A DNA stretch of 64,000 nucleotides, from contig OZ038423.1 in the NCBI GenBank assembly GCA_964036155.1, forward strand, positions 33,309,249 to 33,373,248, read 5' to 3'. Shown piece by piece: positions 13,813-26,300 of this stretch. The notes under the pieces were generated by a model, which saw nothing but the letters and a program-made list of their open reading frames with translations, was not told the DNA's origin and did no database searches. The number at the start of each line of letters is the position of its first letter. The first letter of the stretch is position 1. Source of the DNA: Diploscapter coronatus. Its lineage: Eukaryota; Nematoda; Chromadorea; Rhabditida; Rhabditidae. The position numbers were made by a program, and so were the translations under genes.

Positions 13813-15296
13813 GTCATCATTCTTCCCCGTTCGAATCATTCTGTTATCATTCAACAAAAGCAACACAATTCTGCTCCTCTAATTAGATTCTGCCAATGAC
13901 TCAGCCACCTTCCGAACAAGGACACGAGCACGCAGGTGGGCGATTTCCTTTCTATTTTTATCGAGCAAAAAGGACCAACGAAACTTTTGCCACTTCCCCC
14001 CTGCAATTCTGCCCTTTCTATGATTTAGAAGAGGGTATTATCGATAGAGTACGAGCCTTATCGATATGAATCAGACCCTGGGTCTTTAGTATTTCTTTCA
14101 TGAATGCGCTTGCGACTCTTCTTCCCTATTCCTTTTCTTATCAAATTGTCATATTAGAACAGCAAACCACATGCGCATGAACGCATATTTTCTTATTTAC
14201 TAAAAAGAAGATTTTTTTTCTAGGAGTACATGAAATTTCGAATTTGAATTTTGGCCTACTCGAATTTCGGAAATCATCTAGAGTCCAAGTTTTTCGTTAA
14301 TTTTTATCACTATAATTGCCATTAAGACATCAAACCAGTCATTTATGAACACATGGCTGATTTTGAACTACTCTTGACTTTTTTTTCTGAAAAAGGCATG
14401 TCTTTATCAGAAAGAATTAGGGCAAAGAATATCGTCTTGTCACATTTTCGTCGAATTTCGATACTTCTTTATCTTTGACGATAAGCTTCCTAACGCGTTT
14501 CATTTGATATTTTATGCGAAAATGTCTTCTCATGATTTCATGAAAATTCGATTTGACTTTTTCTCCGATTTTTCCAAGTCGAGTTTGTTCTTGTTGATCC
14601 TTTCCAGCCAATTCTAACATCATTGGCAAATATTCTTCTTCTAAAGGTGAGAGTAAGATACTGTATGCACAATGCCTAGAGGTTGCGCATGAAAATCGTA
14701 GTTTGAGCTGTGCTCTATGACTTTCTCAGAAATAAAATTTCGAAATTTTTGCAATAAACACTCAAATCATAACCTCGTAAATACGCGCCTCTAGTCGAGT
14801 CGAAATTTTGTATCAGAGCATTGCGACGTGAGAAGATCAAATCATACAATTTTATTGCATAGTCTTCCGTGATTCCATTAATAAAATGACCAAGGTCTTA
14901 TTTGTAAGCACTATGATAGTTTCAGAAATAGTTCTTCGTTGAAAATTAGCACTTACTAATTTTCTGACTCATCACTCATAATCAATTTTGGTCTGGAGTA
15001 AAACTGTCACCTCTGTTAAAAACATTTTTACGGAGGTATTATTACTGCGATTCTAACTTTCTAATCTCATAATCAGGCCTAATATCGGTTAGATTAGATA
15101 GCTTTAAAGCCGTCGCAAAATAACTCCTCACTGAAAATATCCCTCCTACTTCTTTCATATTGTCATTCATAGGATTTTTTTTATTCCTTCAGAACCACAA
15201 CCATGATATTCTGGATAGTTAAACTTTTTCCAAAATGATTCTCCATAGAAAATTCTCATAGATAATTATTGTCCAATAATTCACAAATTATTGATT

Positions 15297-15303
15297 ATTT
15301 CAG
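15297..15303 (+). promoter_or_regulatory. Splice acceptor just upstream of the flippase start (possible SL trans-splice site)
   Basis: ATTTCAG ends 21 bases before the flippase ATG at 15325. In nematodes such an acceptor with a short leader suggests spliced-leader addition, or the 3' end of an intron in the 5' UTR. It supports this ATG as the start. Confidence 0.55.
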
Positions 15304-15324
15304 AATCGTAATCGGTGATTGTCG

Positions 15325-18300
15325 ATGACAAAGAAGGACGCCGACGCGACGCCGTCGACTTCGGTCGAGCCGCGCTACACGCCTGCATCCGGCACTATAT
15401 CTACCGTGAACAATAGCAGCGATTCGAATCGACTGTCACCGCCTCACTCAGACAGATCTGTCGATGAGAAGGGACATCATCGAAGGACTTCGTCATTATG
15501 GGTTCCTCCTTCTAGGTAAGGATTTAGAATAGTTTGCAAATGAAGACATAGTGTATGTATTCACATTTCATTACTGCATATCGATGTGTAATTCTATCCT
15601 GAGATGGACTTGTGCTAAAATTACTCAATTTCAGGCCACTATTTCATTCCCCTTCCCAAGTTTTCTGGGAAAAATCCGAATCCGCTCATCGATTACTTAA
15701 ATCGCATCCATTCATTAGGTGGCTATTTCGAACAGGCCCTATATTGCCAACGCCTCGGATAGTCACACCGAATAATCATCCTGAAGCGCCTCCTAGGTAT
15801 TCTGAATGTACCATAGACGAAATCTACTTTTGCTTTTTAGATATGAGCACCCAAATCGACGATATGCCGATAATAAAATTTCAACGACGAAATATAGCAT
15901 TTTGACATTTCTACCGAGGAATTTACTGGAGCAGGCATTATTGAACTGACAAATTAAACGATTTTTTAAAAATTTAGCTGCATCGAGTTGCAAACTTGTA
16001 TTTCGTATTTATCGTTGTGTTGAATATGATCATTGGAGCGTTCGGGAAGTATTTATCCCTTTTACCGATTTCTTTCGTGCTTGGAGTCACTGCGATCAAA
16101 GATGCTTTTGAGGTACAGAATTTTTTTCCATTTTTATGATCAAATAACAATTTAGGATTATCGAAGGTATAAATCTGATATGAAGATAAATCACTCGACT
16201 TGTCGAGTTTGGGATGCTAAGGAAGGACGGTAATTAGTTTTTTTAAAATTATTTTAAATGTTTTCAAATCTTTCAAAAATTTAAGATATCGCAAGCTTGA
16301 ATGGCAAAATATCGTAGTCGGGGATTTCGTGCATTTATCTCATGACGAGATTATCCCGGCTGACATCTTATTGTTAAGGAGTAGTGATGCTAATGGTAAG
16401 AAATTTGTACTGAACTTTTGAAATTTATTTTCTGATTTCTAGGTATCTGCTACGTCGAGACATCCAACTTGGACGGTGAAACAAATCTGAAACAGAGAAA
16501 CGCGATTCGGGCCATGGGAAAATACCACAATTCGAATGTTCCTCAGGACTTCAAGCCCGATTGCTTCAAATATAAAGTGGGTGGAATTTCTTATAACTTT
16601 TTTATCAAGCTTAAGGTTTAGGTAGTCTGCGAAAACCCAACTACAGACGTTTACAAATTTGAAGGACATCTTGAAGCGGTAGAAGGAGGTAAATTAATTT
16701 CTTTCTAGTTTCAATATTTTTATGGTTCATTTTAGGACCACCACTTCCGCGAGAATTTGCGATATTAGCCAAAGAAAACGTTCTACTCCGAGGATGCATG
16801 GTCAAGAACACGGATTTCGTCGAAGGCATCGTTCTCTATGCCGGTCCCGATACAAAGGCCATGCTCAACAACTCTGGACCGAGATACAAAAGAAGTACAT
16901 TGGAGAAGTTGGCCAATATCGACATCATCTGGTGCGTCGTCATTCTACTGGCGTTGTGCGTTACGGGAGCTGTTTTGACAAGTAAGAATCTTTAAAATTC
17001 TGCAAAGCTATTTACTTAGGTCTTAGAAACAGAAATTTGTGCGATTATCAAAAACAACAATATTGCTTTTTCAGACGTTTGGCTGCATGGCTTTTATGAC
17101 CCATACGATGTTCCGTATTTTACCTGGGAGAACCATGCCACTAATGGAGAGAGCGACGGCAAGTATCGCCTGAACATCACCAAAGAAGCCATCTGGAACT
17201 TCTTCTCCTACATCATTGTTCTGCAGGTACAAGTTTTCGAAATAAATCAGTATGATCATTGCTCAAAAATCGTCACCTCCAATGACCTAACTGAGTTTTG
17301 CTCCTCTCTGTAATTCATGCAATCATGTCTCGACTTCCCTATGGAAACTGGAACTCTTTTGAATCTCTAATTGTAAGGAGTCCACGTGAATCGCCGCAAA
17401 TAAAAAGACAAGCGTCTACTTCCAGGGCAAATTGAAAAAATAGAAAACAAACTAATGAAATTGTAGAAATGCTTGAAATTTAGGTGCTAATCCCAATATC
17501 GCTCTACGTCTCTATCGAATTCATCAAAGTCGGTCAAATCTGGTTCATGTCACAGGACAAGAACATGTACTATGAGAAAGTTGACAAACGACTTCAGTGT
17601 CGGTAAGACTCCTTCAAAATATTCCAACATTTTAAAACCATCAAATTTAGAGCCCTGAACATACCTGAAGAACTCGGACAGATCCAATATGTCATGAGCG
17701 ACAAAACGGGCACTTTGACGGAGAATCAGATGGTCTTTCGATGCTGCTCTCTGACTGGCAAGAACTTCGGCGGTCGTTGTGTCACTGATGAGTCCAGCAA
17801 TTCGCTGTCGGCAAGCAATTCCACTACGAACTCACTCTCAACGACTAACTCGAATTCTGCCAAGCTAAGACCATCAAGAGATCGAGCGCTGGAGACTCTA
17901 CTGAACAATGCGGTAAAATTTCATTTAAAGATTTGTATTTTCTATAGGAATCCATAGAATAATCCCATGAAGTCATATGTTTCAGGTACGAAAAGGCGAA
18001 GTCGACAATCCGATATTCGCGCTCTTCATCACTATGGCCATTTGTAATACCGTCGTTGTCAACGCAAAACCTCACGAAGATCTCATGGACGACGAGGGAA
18101 TCGTTGCTGAACAGAGAGATGACGGAGAAGGGAATACAACGGAAGATAACAGCAATGGAGGCAGGCAGAGGACGGCCAACGCATCACTCAACGTCAAGTT
18201 CTTAGAGGTTAGCTCGATCATTTTTCTGAAAACTTGCATAAAATTGCTAGACCGTACTTTCGAATCTAAATTTCCCATTTCCAATTCAAAGGACGCTGGA

Positions 18301-21300
18301 AGAAATCTAACAATTTCCAAACCTAGTGAAATTTCCTTAAAAGTTATCTTCAACGCAACAATAGGTCAAATGAAAAGTGATGTGATTCTCAATTGAATTT
18401 CGCATGAATTGTCCTGTCATTCAGGAAGTGGAAGAAGAGCCCTCCAATGAAAGAGCAATAGGAAGAAAATCGTCGAGGGAAAGCATCGAATTGATCGAAT
18501 TCGGAGAAGATGAAAAGCCTAGCGCCGATGAGAATGATTCGGAAAAGGCTATGAAGGAAACGAAGGAAGAGCCTGAGATCAAGGTAATAAAGATATCAAA
18601 GAAATCAAAAGAAAAAATTCAAATAATGAATTTTCAGGAACCTAAAGAAGAAACTGAGAAAACCGCAAAGGAGTCGAAGAGCATTCTGCACAGGAATTCT
18701 TTGCTCAGCCTGGGACCATTCACCCGGTTGAAAGGACTTGGGCTCAACGACCTCGTTCCGTTCAGAAGGTAAAGACTAATGACTCAGAGTATTTCTACGA
18801 TATATCGCTTCTTTAGATCAACAGATAAACGACAGTCACAGTCATCTTCCATCGAAGCACCTCCGCTTCAGTCCTTCTACGACTCCGAATCTCCTGACGA
18901 ATTAGCCTTGGTTGAAGCAGCCAGAGAATATGGTGTGCGATTGCTGAGGAGAAGATTCGACGAAGTAGTCATCTATCTGAGAGCGACTGGAACGAGTATG
19001 AAGTTCAAGGTAGAAAAATCACCTAATGTCTTCAGTAAATGGACGATGATTTAGGTTCTCCACACTTTGCCATTCGATGCCGACAGGAAGAGAATGTCGG
19101 TGGTTGTGCGAGACTCCGAAAATAGAGTGATTCTGCTGACGAAAGGAGCCGACGCTTCCGTTCTGCCGATTCTCTCAAAAGACTTCACCATGTCGGAGCA
19201 AGGAGAAGAGACACTCTTCAAAGCGCAGACACATCTGTCAGACTACGCCAAAGACGGGTTGAGAACATTGTGTTTGTGTCGGAAGGAGTGGAAAGAAGAA
19301 GACTATCAGGCAATCGAAATAGTAGAAACGTCCATTGAATAAACGAATTCAGGCCTGGAGAGCGCAGCAAGAGGAAGCCGAATTTGATTCACATCATCGC
19401 GAGAATTTGCTGGTTGAGTGCACCATGAAAGCTGAGCAGGAGTTGGAATTGCTGGGAGTGACTGCCATCGAAGACCGACTTCAAGACGGTGTGCCCGAGA
19501 CTATTCACTCTCTGAGGGCTGCTGGTATCAAAGTGTGGTTGCTGACTGGTGACAAGATCGAAACTGCTGTCAACATCGCCTACTCTTCAAGGTACATCAT
19601 TTTTCATAGTCGCTCATGAAAATCGAAAACGGTCTTCTTCAGGCTCTTCTCTTCATCAATGGATCTCCTTAATCTTGGTGCCAATGGCATCCGAGGTATT
19701 TCCGATCTCCTGGACGAGCATCTCAAGCGACTCGCCAGAGCAACCGAGATCACCGAGGAGGCGCAATTCGGGCTCGTTCTGAACGCTGCCATCATCGACT
19801 ATTGCCTGGACCCACACAACGAGGAGAGATTCGTCCGATTGCTCAAGGGCTGTCAGTCAGTGCTGTGCTGCAGGGCTACACCCATTCAGAAGGCGACGCT
19901 AGTCAAATTGGCTAAAGATAAGCTGAATGGAAAGGTTCTGGCCATTGGTGATGGGGCGAATGACGTCAGCATGATACAGGTGAGCATTGCCGAATTTTGA
20001 TTAGACGAAATTCGGCTTTCGAAATGTAACCCATAACGTAACTTTTCAAATTCAGGGTGCCGATGTTGGAGTCGGATTGTCTGGTCAAGAGGGCATGCAA
20101 GCGGTTATGGCGTCCGACTTTGCTCTCGCCAGATTCCGCTTTCTGACTCACCTTCTTCTGGTCCAAGGGCATTGGTGCTATTATCGTCTGGCGGAAACGA
20201 TTCTCTACTTCTTCTACAAAAATGCCATGTTCGTGTTTGTCATCTTCTGGTATCAGATCTTCAATGGTTTCTCCGCGCAAGTTCCAATCGACCCACTGTA
20301 TCTCATGGTGTACAACTTGCTGTTTACTTCGGGTGAGTAAATTCCGAGAAGCTTCTGTTGAACGGTAGTGTTGCCTTCAGTTCCATCACTGCTCTATGGT
20401 TGCCTTGACCAAGACGCTTCGGCAGACGTTCTCTTAGAGTATCCAGCCTTGTACGAGCAAGGTCGACTGGGGAAGAAGTATCGATGGTATTCGTTTTGGT
20501 TGAACATGGTGGACGCACTGTGGCAAAGCGCTGTCGTCTATTGGATCGCTCATTTTGTAAGGGCTTTTATTGACTGAAAATCGAGATTCTGCTAAACCCA
20601 TCTTAAGCTCTTTGACTTCTTTTTCTTGACTCGGAAAATTCTCATACAACCAATTCCAGACCTACTGGGATTCTGCCTGTGATCTCTGGACGTTCGGTAT
20701 GGTGATGATCACCCAGTTGCTGCTCGTTAACACGTGCCATCTCGCTTTGCTGGTCAAATATTGGACGTGGCCAATGTTTTGGTCGATGGCTCTCTCTGTG
20801 GGAGGCTTCTTCCTCGCCGCTCTACTCTACAACGGATTCGTTTCTCCGAGTTGGACGTGGACTGGCGCTAAGGATCCGCCCGTTATGATTGCGCAACAAA
20901 GCCTGACTGATTTGCGATTCTGGCTGGTAAGTTCTTCTTCAAATCGCCAAAAATACTTCCCATACAGAGAGTAGTCAATCCAGAGCTCTAATTCTCACAA
21001 ACGACAGGAAGCGTTTCCATTTTGAGCCCTTTCCCAAAATTTGTAAGAAGCTCACACACTGAAAGCGACTGATAAAGCTATTTGCCGTTCGTTGATCATT
21101 GATAAGAGTGCTTTTGAGTAATCTGAAATCAAACGAAAAAGGCTACAAATGGAAAAAATGTTCAGGTTATCATCATCTCGATTGTTCTATCACTGATTCC
21201 CCGCTGCATGTGGATCGCCATTACAAACACGATAGCTCCAAGCAGAACTCTGAAGCATCGCCGATTCACTGGAATGACTCGATCGGAAAGCAGGAAGTTG

Positions 21301-21393
21301 GGTGAATCGAGTATTCCTGGAACCGGTCTACTTTCTTGTCTCAACATTTTGCTCTGCTGTGGAACTGGAAAGGAGCCTAGCATTCAGCCTTAG
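15325..21393 (+). CDS. P4-ATPase phospholipid flippase, class V (ATP10-like), 1409 aa
   Basis: Membrane ATPase that moves phospholipids to the cytosolic leaflet. Twenty-three exons join without phase error: 15325-15515, 15635-15796, 15841-15934, 15978-16112, 16156-16229, 16286-16395, 16443-16576, 16622-16688, 16736-16981, 17075-17226, 17484-17602, 17651-17912, 17986-18207, 18425-18583, 18638-18768, 18817-19009, 19055-19309, 19353-19591, 19643-19979, 20056-20332, 20381-20556, 20660-20926, 21166-21393. Motifs: [10 protein letters not shown] (TM1), DGETNLK (actuator), [15 protein letters not shown] (TM4), [10 protein letters not shown] (phosphorylated Asp), KGADASVL (nucleotide site), LLTGDK, and [11 protein letters not shown]. 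The block [14 protein letters not shown] matches class V rather than ATP8A. It has a Ser-rich N-terminus and a long acidic insert (codons of exons 17986-18768) between the phosphorylation and nucleotide sites. Two introns (15935-15977 and 19310-19352, both 43 nt) are GC-AG. Class V members normally need a CDC50 subunit. Confidence 0.93.
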
Positions 21394-22565
21394 AGTCGGA
21401 ATGGGTCATCGTAGGATAGTCAGGTATTCCTTTTCTGCAGTATTCTGAACACATATCTAAGTGAATATCTCAACTAATCAAGCCATCAGTAATGAAAAAT
21501 TTTGAAAAGATCATCTTCCAAATCCAAATGTTCATCAAAGTAGAATATTCTCAAGTTTCTTCTTAAAGAAAATACTTTTTGCCAAAGAACGACAAAGACG
21601 AGCAACTGAATTTTAGAAGTCAAAGTTCCCATCCCTGTGATATTGATTAGCTTCGTGCAAAAGCAAAACAGAAACCCCTGCTATGTTTCTCGTCATGGAT
21701 CTCATACCTATCTCAGTCTCTAATGTGGTCATTTCTCTTCCGAAAAATACTCAATTTGGAAGAAAATTTAACATGTTTCACAAAAGTCTTCAGTGTCTGA
21801 TTTGTGATTGTTTACGGGTGGGTTTCGCACTTCACTTCCATTTCATACTCATGTTCACTTATCATTTCATTCTGTCAGAGTTTCGGAAAATTGGCGAAAT
21901 ATAATGAGCTTTGTTCAGAAATGGCAAAAGACGAGAAAAATATTCTCCAATTAGCTAATGCAGTATCTTTTGTTCTATAAGGTTTTCCGAAACAACGATA
22001 CTCAGCTTTACTAAATCCATCGAGTTATCGTCGAATATCATTCTCTAACGCTCAAATTTTAAATGGCTTCAAATACTTTCCTTGTTACTGAGCTTTTCAG
22101 TCCACAATTGTCATATTTTGGTAACTTAATTTTTATGAAACGGGACTCGATTCTTCTTGAATTCCAGCGAAATAATAATCGATTAGTTCATAATTCGTCA
22201 AGTTTTCACTTGATAAATGCTCATCGAAACAAAGTTTTGATTTTACTTTATTGGTTCATTGTTTAAGAATTTTCTTTCTGCTTCAAAACTTTATGCCTTT
22301 TGACTGGTCGGTTTTATACGGATCTTTTCAATGCGAATGGTTTATTTATGATTTTTTCTCAGAAAATAAATACTTTAAAAAAATATATGATTTTGCCTAA
22401 AATACCTAGTGCAAAGTAGTCTGTCAATCAAACTATGAAGGTGACAATTGGCCTTTCATAAACGACTCATAAAATAGGTGTGAAGTAATGAATTTATGGT
22501 CCAGGGGATATCTTCCATAAAGCTATGAATAATCTATCAATATCTCCATTTTATATGAGTCCTAA
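21394..22565. other. Spacer after the flippase, probably its 3' UTR
   Basis: AT-rich with no convincing coding frame. No AATAAA lies close to the flippase stop; the first clear one is near 22366, so the 3' UTR may be long or use a variant signal. Confidence 0.5.
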
Positions 22566-23297
22566 ATGCTGAACAAACTTCCATTCGGCATTTACCAGCA
22601 TATTCTACCGCGGCTATCCTATGCAGACGCTACCGTTCTGTTGTTGGCTAATCCAAAACTACTAGGATTAGCGATAAATTATAAGCGCTTGATTGTAAAT
22701 CTTCCGGTTTATTATTTGTATTTGCATTACGACTGGGATCCTGGCTTGGTAAAATACATTGAATTGGAATGTGAATTTTGTTTCAATAATTTTCCTAGGA
22801 AAGATATTGCGGAACAATTTGGTTCGATGTTCTACTTGACGGCGGCGATACATCGACGCGATTTCGAACGGGAAATTTGTGTTTCAAATTCTTCACCTCG
22901 AAAAATTTCAAGTCCAGCAAATCACCATCACCGATCGAATCCGATGTGATCGAATTCATGCAGAAATTGCAAAATCGTAGATTTCAATTTTATAGGAAAA
23001 CAAATTTGGAAAACATAATTCAGGGATTCATATTCATAAGAATTATGGAACGTACACGATAGGATTTGCGTGGGAACGCGTCTTTTACTTCGAGAACCCA
23101 GATCAGCTCGACAAGGCGTATTTAAGGACTTTCGAATTATTATTTCGACACGCGCAAATTTTTGGATTCACAAATGTAAGTTAAAATTGGTGCTAAATTC
23201 ATTGGTAAAAATTAATTTTTAGAACATCAACAAATCCGAAGTTCTTAAAGGAATCAATGATATTATCGAAAGAAACCGAATTCTTGTTTGCAACTAA
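22566..23297 (+). CDS. Small F-box-like protein, 194 aa
   Basis: Exons 22566-22748, 22799-22945, 22996-23175 and 23223-23297 join in phase 0 through introns of 47-50 nt. The N-terminus (LPFGIYQHILPRLSYADATV, then LLLANPKLLGLAINYKRL) has the F-box pattern: Leu-Pro start, then two amphipathic helices. An F-box would recruit the protein to an SCF ubiquitin ligase through Skp1. The remaining 130 residues (including GTIWFDVLLDGG and YTIGFAWERVFYFENPDQL) match no domain I can name. Read without splicing, the sequence looks frameshifted, but three short introns restore it. Such small F-box genes are numerous and fast-evolving in Caenorhabditis. The F-box call is moderate; the gene model is firmer. 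Confidence 0.68.
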
Positions 23298-23306
23298 ATT
23301 TGACGA

Positions 23307-23329
23307 AATAAATAATTTCAAAATTTATT
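23307..23329. terminator. Facing poly(A) signals of two convergent genes
   Basis: AATAAA at 23307-23312 on the plus strand serves the F-box gene (stop at 23297). TTTATT at 23324-23329 is AATAAA for the minus-strand K+ channel (stop at 23387). Only 89 bases separate the two stop codons, so the mature 3' UTRs must overlap. Confidence 0.7.
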
Positions 23330-23386
23330 ACCGGTTTAAAAATTCACCGAATGAGATCAAGTTTTCAGTTTTTAGTTAAACTTCTA

Positions 23387-26300
23387 TCATACATCGGCTT
23401 CCTTAGAACGAGTGCTGAAAATAGCAGATACGATCGAATTTAGACTATCCAAAGAGGCCAGGGCTCCGTAATCAATAAACCTGAATAATTTTCTTTCTTG
23501 ATGTGCTCTTTTTTAACTCATACCGTATTTTATTAAGATCCTTTGGCGCATATGCTCCTTTAACGACGATACTTTCTCTATTCTTTTTATGGCCGTACTT
23601 CTGTTGCAACACGCTAGCATATCTCATGATATCTGGAAAATTGCATGAAGAGTTAAGCTAAAGAAAATGCTTACCTGGAACATGCACCATTTTTCCTCCG
23701 ACGTTAACCAGAGCGAATCGGGCATCCTTGATAGCTCGTCCAAAGTAGTGAATCTTCTGGATGTACTGGATGCCGACAACATCGATACACATCGTAGTTA
23801 TTGCCAATCCAATGATAATGTAGCATAGGTCCAGATAGTAAAATTCACGTCGAAGTGGAACTAGGTCGCCAAATCCTTGGAGATTAAATTGTTTCGCCAA
23901 TAGAGGATGATAAAAGCTGGTTCTTACCAACGGTAGTCATCGTGATGAAACTGAAGTAGAACCCGGAGAAGAAATCCCAGTTCTCCCACGATCCTAGCAA
24001 TACAGCTCCAAGCGCAATGTAGCCGAGGAGAATAAAGACGATCAACAGAATTGGTATCGCCATATATTGATCCAGATCCTGAAACAAGTTTTGCATAATG
24101 GAAAGTATAGTTTTCTTGCCTGCATGACATCATTCAGTTTGCCAGAATCGTCCTTCGTCGAAATTGATGTGTACTTTGGCTTGAACCACCGCTTCTTGTA
24201 TTTTGAATAGCTGGAAATGGTTTTTCTGCGAAATAAGTCCTCTAAAGATCATCTCTTACCATGCATACATTTCGGCAATGTTTTCCGAAAGGAATTTGCC
24301 TAGATCGGCGACAGTGATAAGAATCAGAGGAACACCGAGTAGAGCGTACGCCACACAGAATACTCGACCTTTCCAAGTAACCTGAAGCTTTCAAGTTAAC
24401 TTGGAAAAATATGGTTGGAATTTTTACTGGTGTAAGATTGCCGTATCCAATGGTTGTCAACAGTGTAGAAGTAAAGAATATCGCCGTCGTGTAGGTCCAG
24501 GAATAAGCTTCAAGTTCTCCACCAGGCTTGAGATGCTTAGCGCTGATGTAATGAGTGTCAAAGGCTTCGAACAATATCCTCGTCACATTGTCGACGTACT
24601 CATTCGCCATACCTTCGATGTACTCTGAAAAGAGACTATCTTGCGTACTCTAGAGACTAAAGAGAAGATAAAACTGAAACGACACATTAGGTTGAAGAAG
24701 TCGAGAAAATCTTCGATCATCTTCTTTCAACAACAATTTGGTCAGATAATATTTCTCTGAGCGTCGTGGCGAAATGCTTTTGGAAACAAGAAACCGAAGC
24801 GTTTTGCTGAAGAATACCCGGATGAAGTTGCACTTCGCTGCGAAATACCTTGAAAACGCAGCGGTTCGCAACAATACGATCTATTTCTGAAGCTCTCTAA
24901 ACTACCAAAAAGCCTTCTTCTCACCTGGTGTGGCTCCGGCCTCAACCAAACTCCACAGATCGTCCAGCATCTGCTCCTTATGAGCGTGGAACTTTCGTAT
25001 GCTCATCTCCCGAATGGCTAACTGCAAAAGTGAAAATTGACAACTTTGAGAAAGCAAAGTCGAACCTCATGTGGTTGTTCGAGGTGGAAAAACGCTACCG
25101 CTCCGCCTAGGACGTAGAGGAAAGACATCAGAATGAGACCGATGTGAGGCAAGATCAGACGAGCGTACTTCTTCCATGCTGGCATCTGCACTTCGGGAGC
25201 CTTAAATGGATAAATTATAACCGAATTCGAAATCCTTAGATAAAATCAGTCAAAGCGCTTGAAGAATTGAAAATATGACCCACCGACGATTATAATCACC
25301 AAAACATGAAGCAAAATCTCAAGAAACTAGTTGCAAATAGGAATTCATCTGATCACCATTTCGATAACCTGAGCAAAACGGCAAAACACTTACAAAAAGC
25401 CGAGAAAAATAATACTCAAATCAAGAAGAACTCGCTTCATTGTGATTGACGTCCAGTTCGTCGACGATTCTTTGCCTTTGGATCTCCGTTGTATTCGATC
25501 TCGAGAACAGACCTGATGGAGTGGAGGAGGTGAATGGCATGTGGCGAGAGATGAACGCCATTTTTAGACCAACTTATCAGTGGCCAAAAATTAAAGAAGA
25601 AGACGCTTAGACTATCCTCCGTCAGTCAAAAATCCTAGTTTTGAATAATCTTTGTCTATGAGGTGTAGTTGAATAGATCAGACATTATGAAGAATATCTA
25701 TTCACGAAGATAAAGAAACGTCGCTTCGCTCTTCCGTCAAAAATTCTCGCTGTGCACCTCGCCTCTGCACTTCTGGGGTTAGCCGCGTAGCTGTCTGCCA
25801 TTCTTTGCGCCATTTCAAAGCTCAAAATGCAGATCAATTCTCGAATTCTCAAATCCTCGGCTTTTCGAGGATTTCGACTTCGAATCCACTAGAGACCAAT
25901 TATTCGCGGCGCGAGACAAACGGACTGCCATCAGCTCATTCAGAGCTGTGCCTGAGGAGAAAAGAAAGAAAGATTCGAATAGATAATTTGCTGATTTGTG
26001 TTTCTTGGAAGATTTTTTTCTAAGATGGAAATCGTGTACCATAAAATGCGTCTCAGAAGGATCACTAGAGAACCATAGATGAGACCAGTAAAACTTTCAA
26101 GAAGGTCACATTCTGAATCAGAATTTCTCTAACCCCTGAAATCAACCTTGGAAAATACCCGAATCTTTAATTTTTGTCCAAAAATACTGAAGTTACTTAC
26201 ATTTCCATTCCAGTTGACTTCGACAACCATATAAAAAGTTCGAGGGAATTTGCAGGAATATCCGAAAAAACCGAAGTAATGAGAATGGAATTGAGAAGTG

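Larger units (their letters stand above)
5732..15302. other. Long stretch with no convincing gene, upstream of the flippase
   Basis: Almost 10 kb of AT-rich DNA with only short frames on either strand. A CpG-richer patch lies at 6185-6420; it reads openly on both strands and has no recognised domain. Purine-rich tracts lie near 8180-8330, and short GC-richer patches near 12780-13000 and 13735-13990. The likely content is the flippase promoter, non-coding 5' exons with long introns, and dispersed regulatory DNA. I found no tRNA-like A/B box pair or other RNA gene. Confidence 0.5.

Noticed and set aside
22877..23062. Apparent frameshift in the small F-box gene
   Set aside because: Three 47-50 nt introns (22749-22798, 22946-22995, 23176-23222) restore a single open frame, so no frameshift is needed.
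25430..25562. Alternative first exon of the K+ channel (starts MAFISRHMPFTS)
   Set aside because: Open frame with an ATG, but neither of its possible donors has a good consensus and in-frame link to exon 25200-25066.
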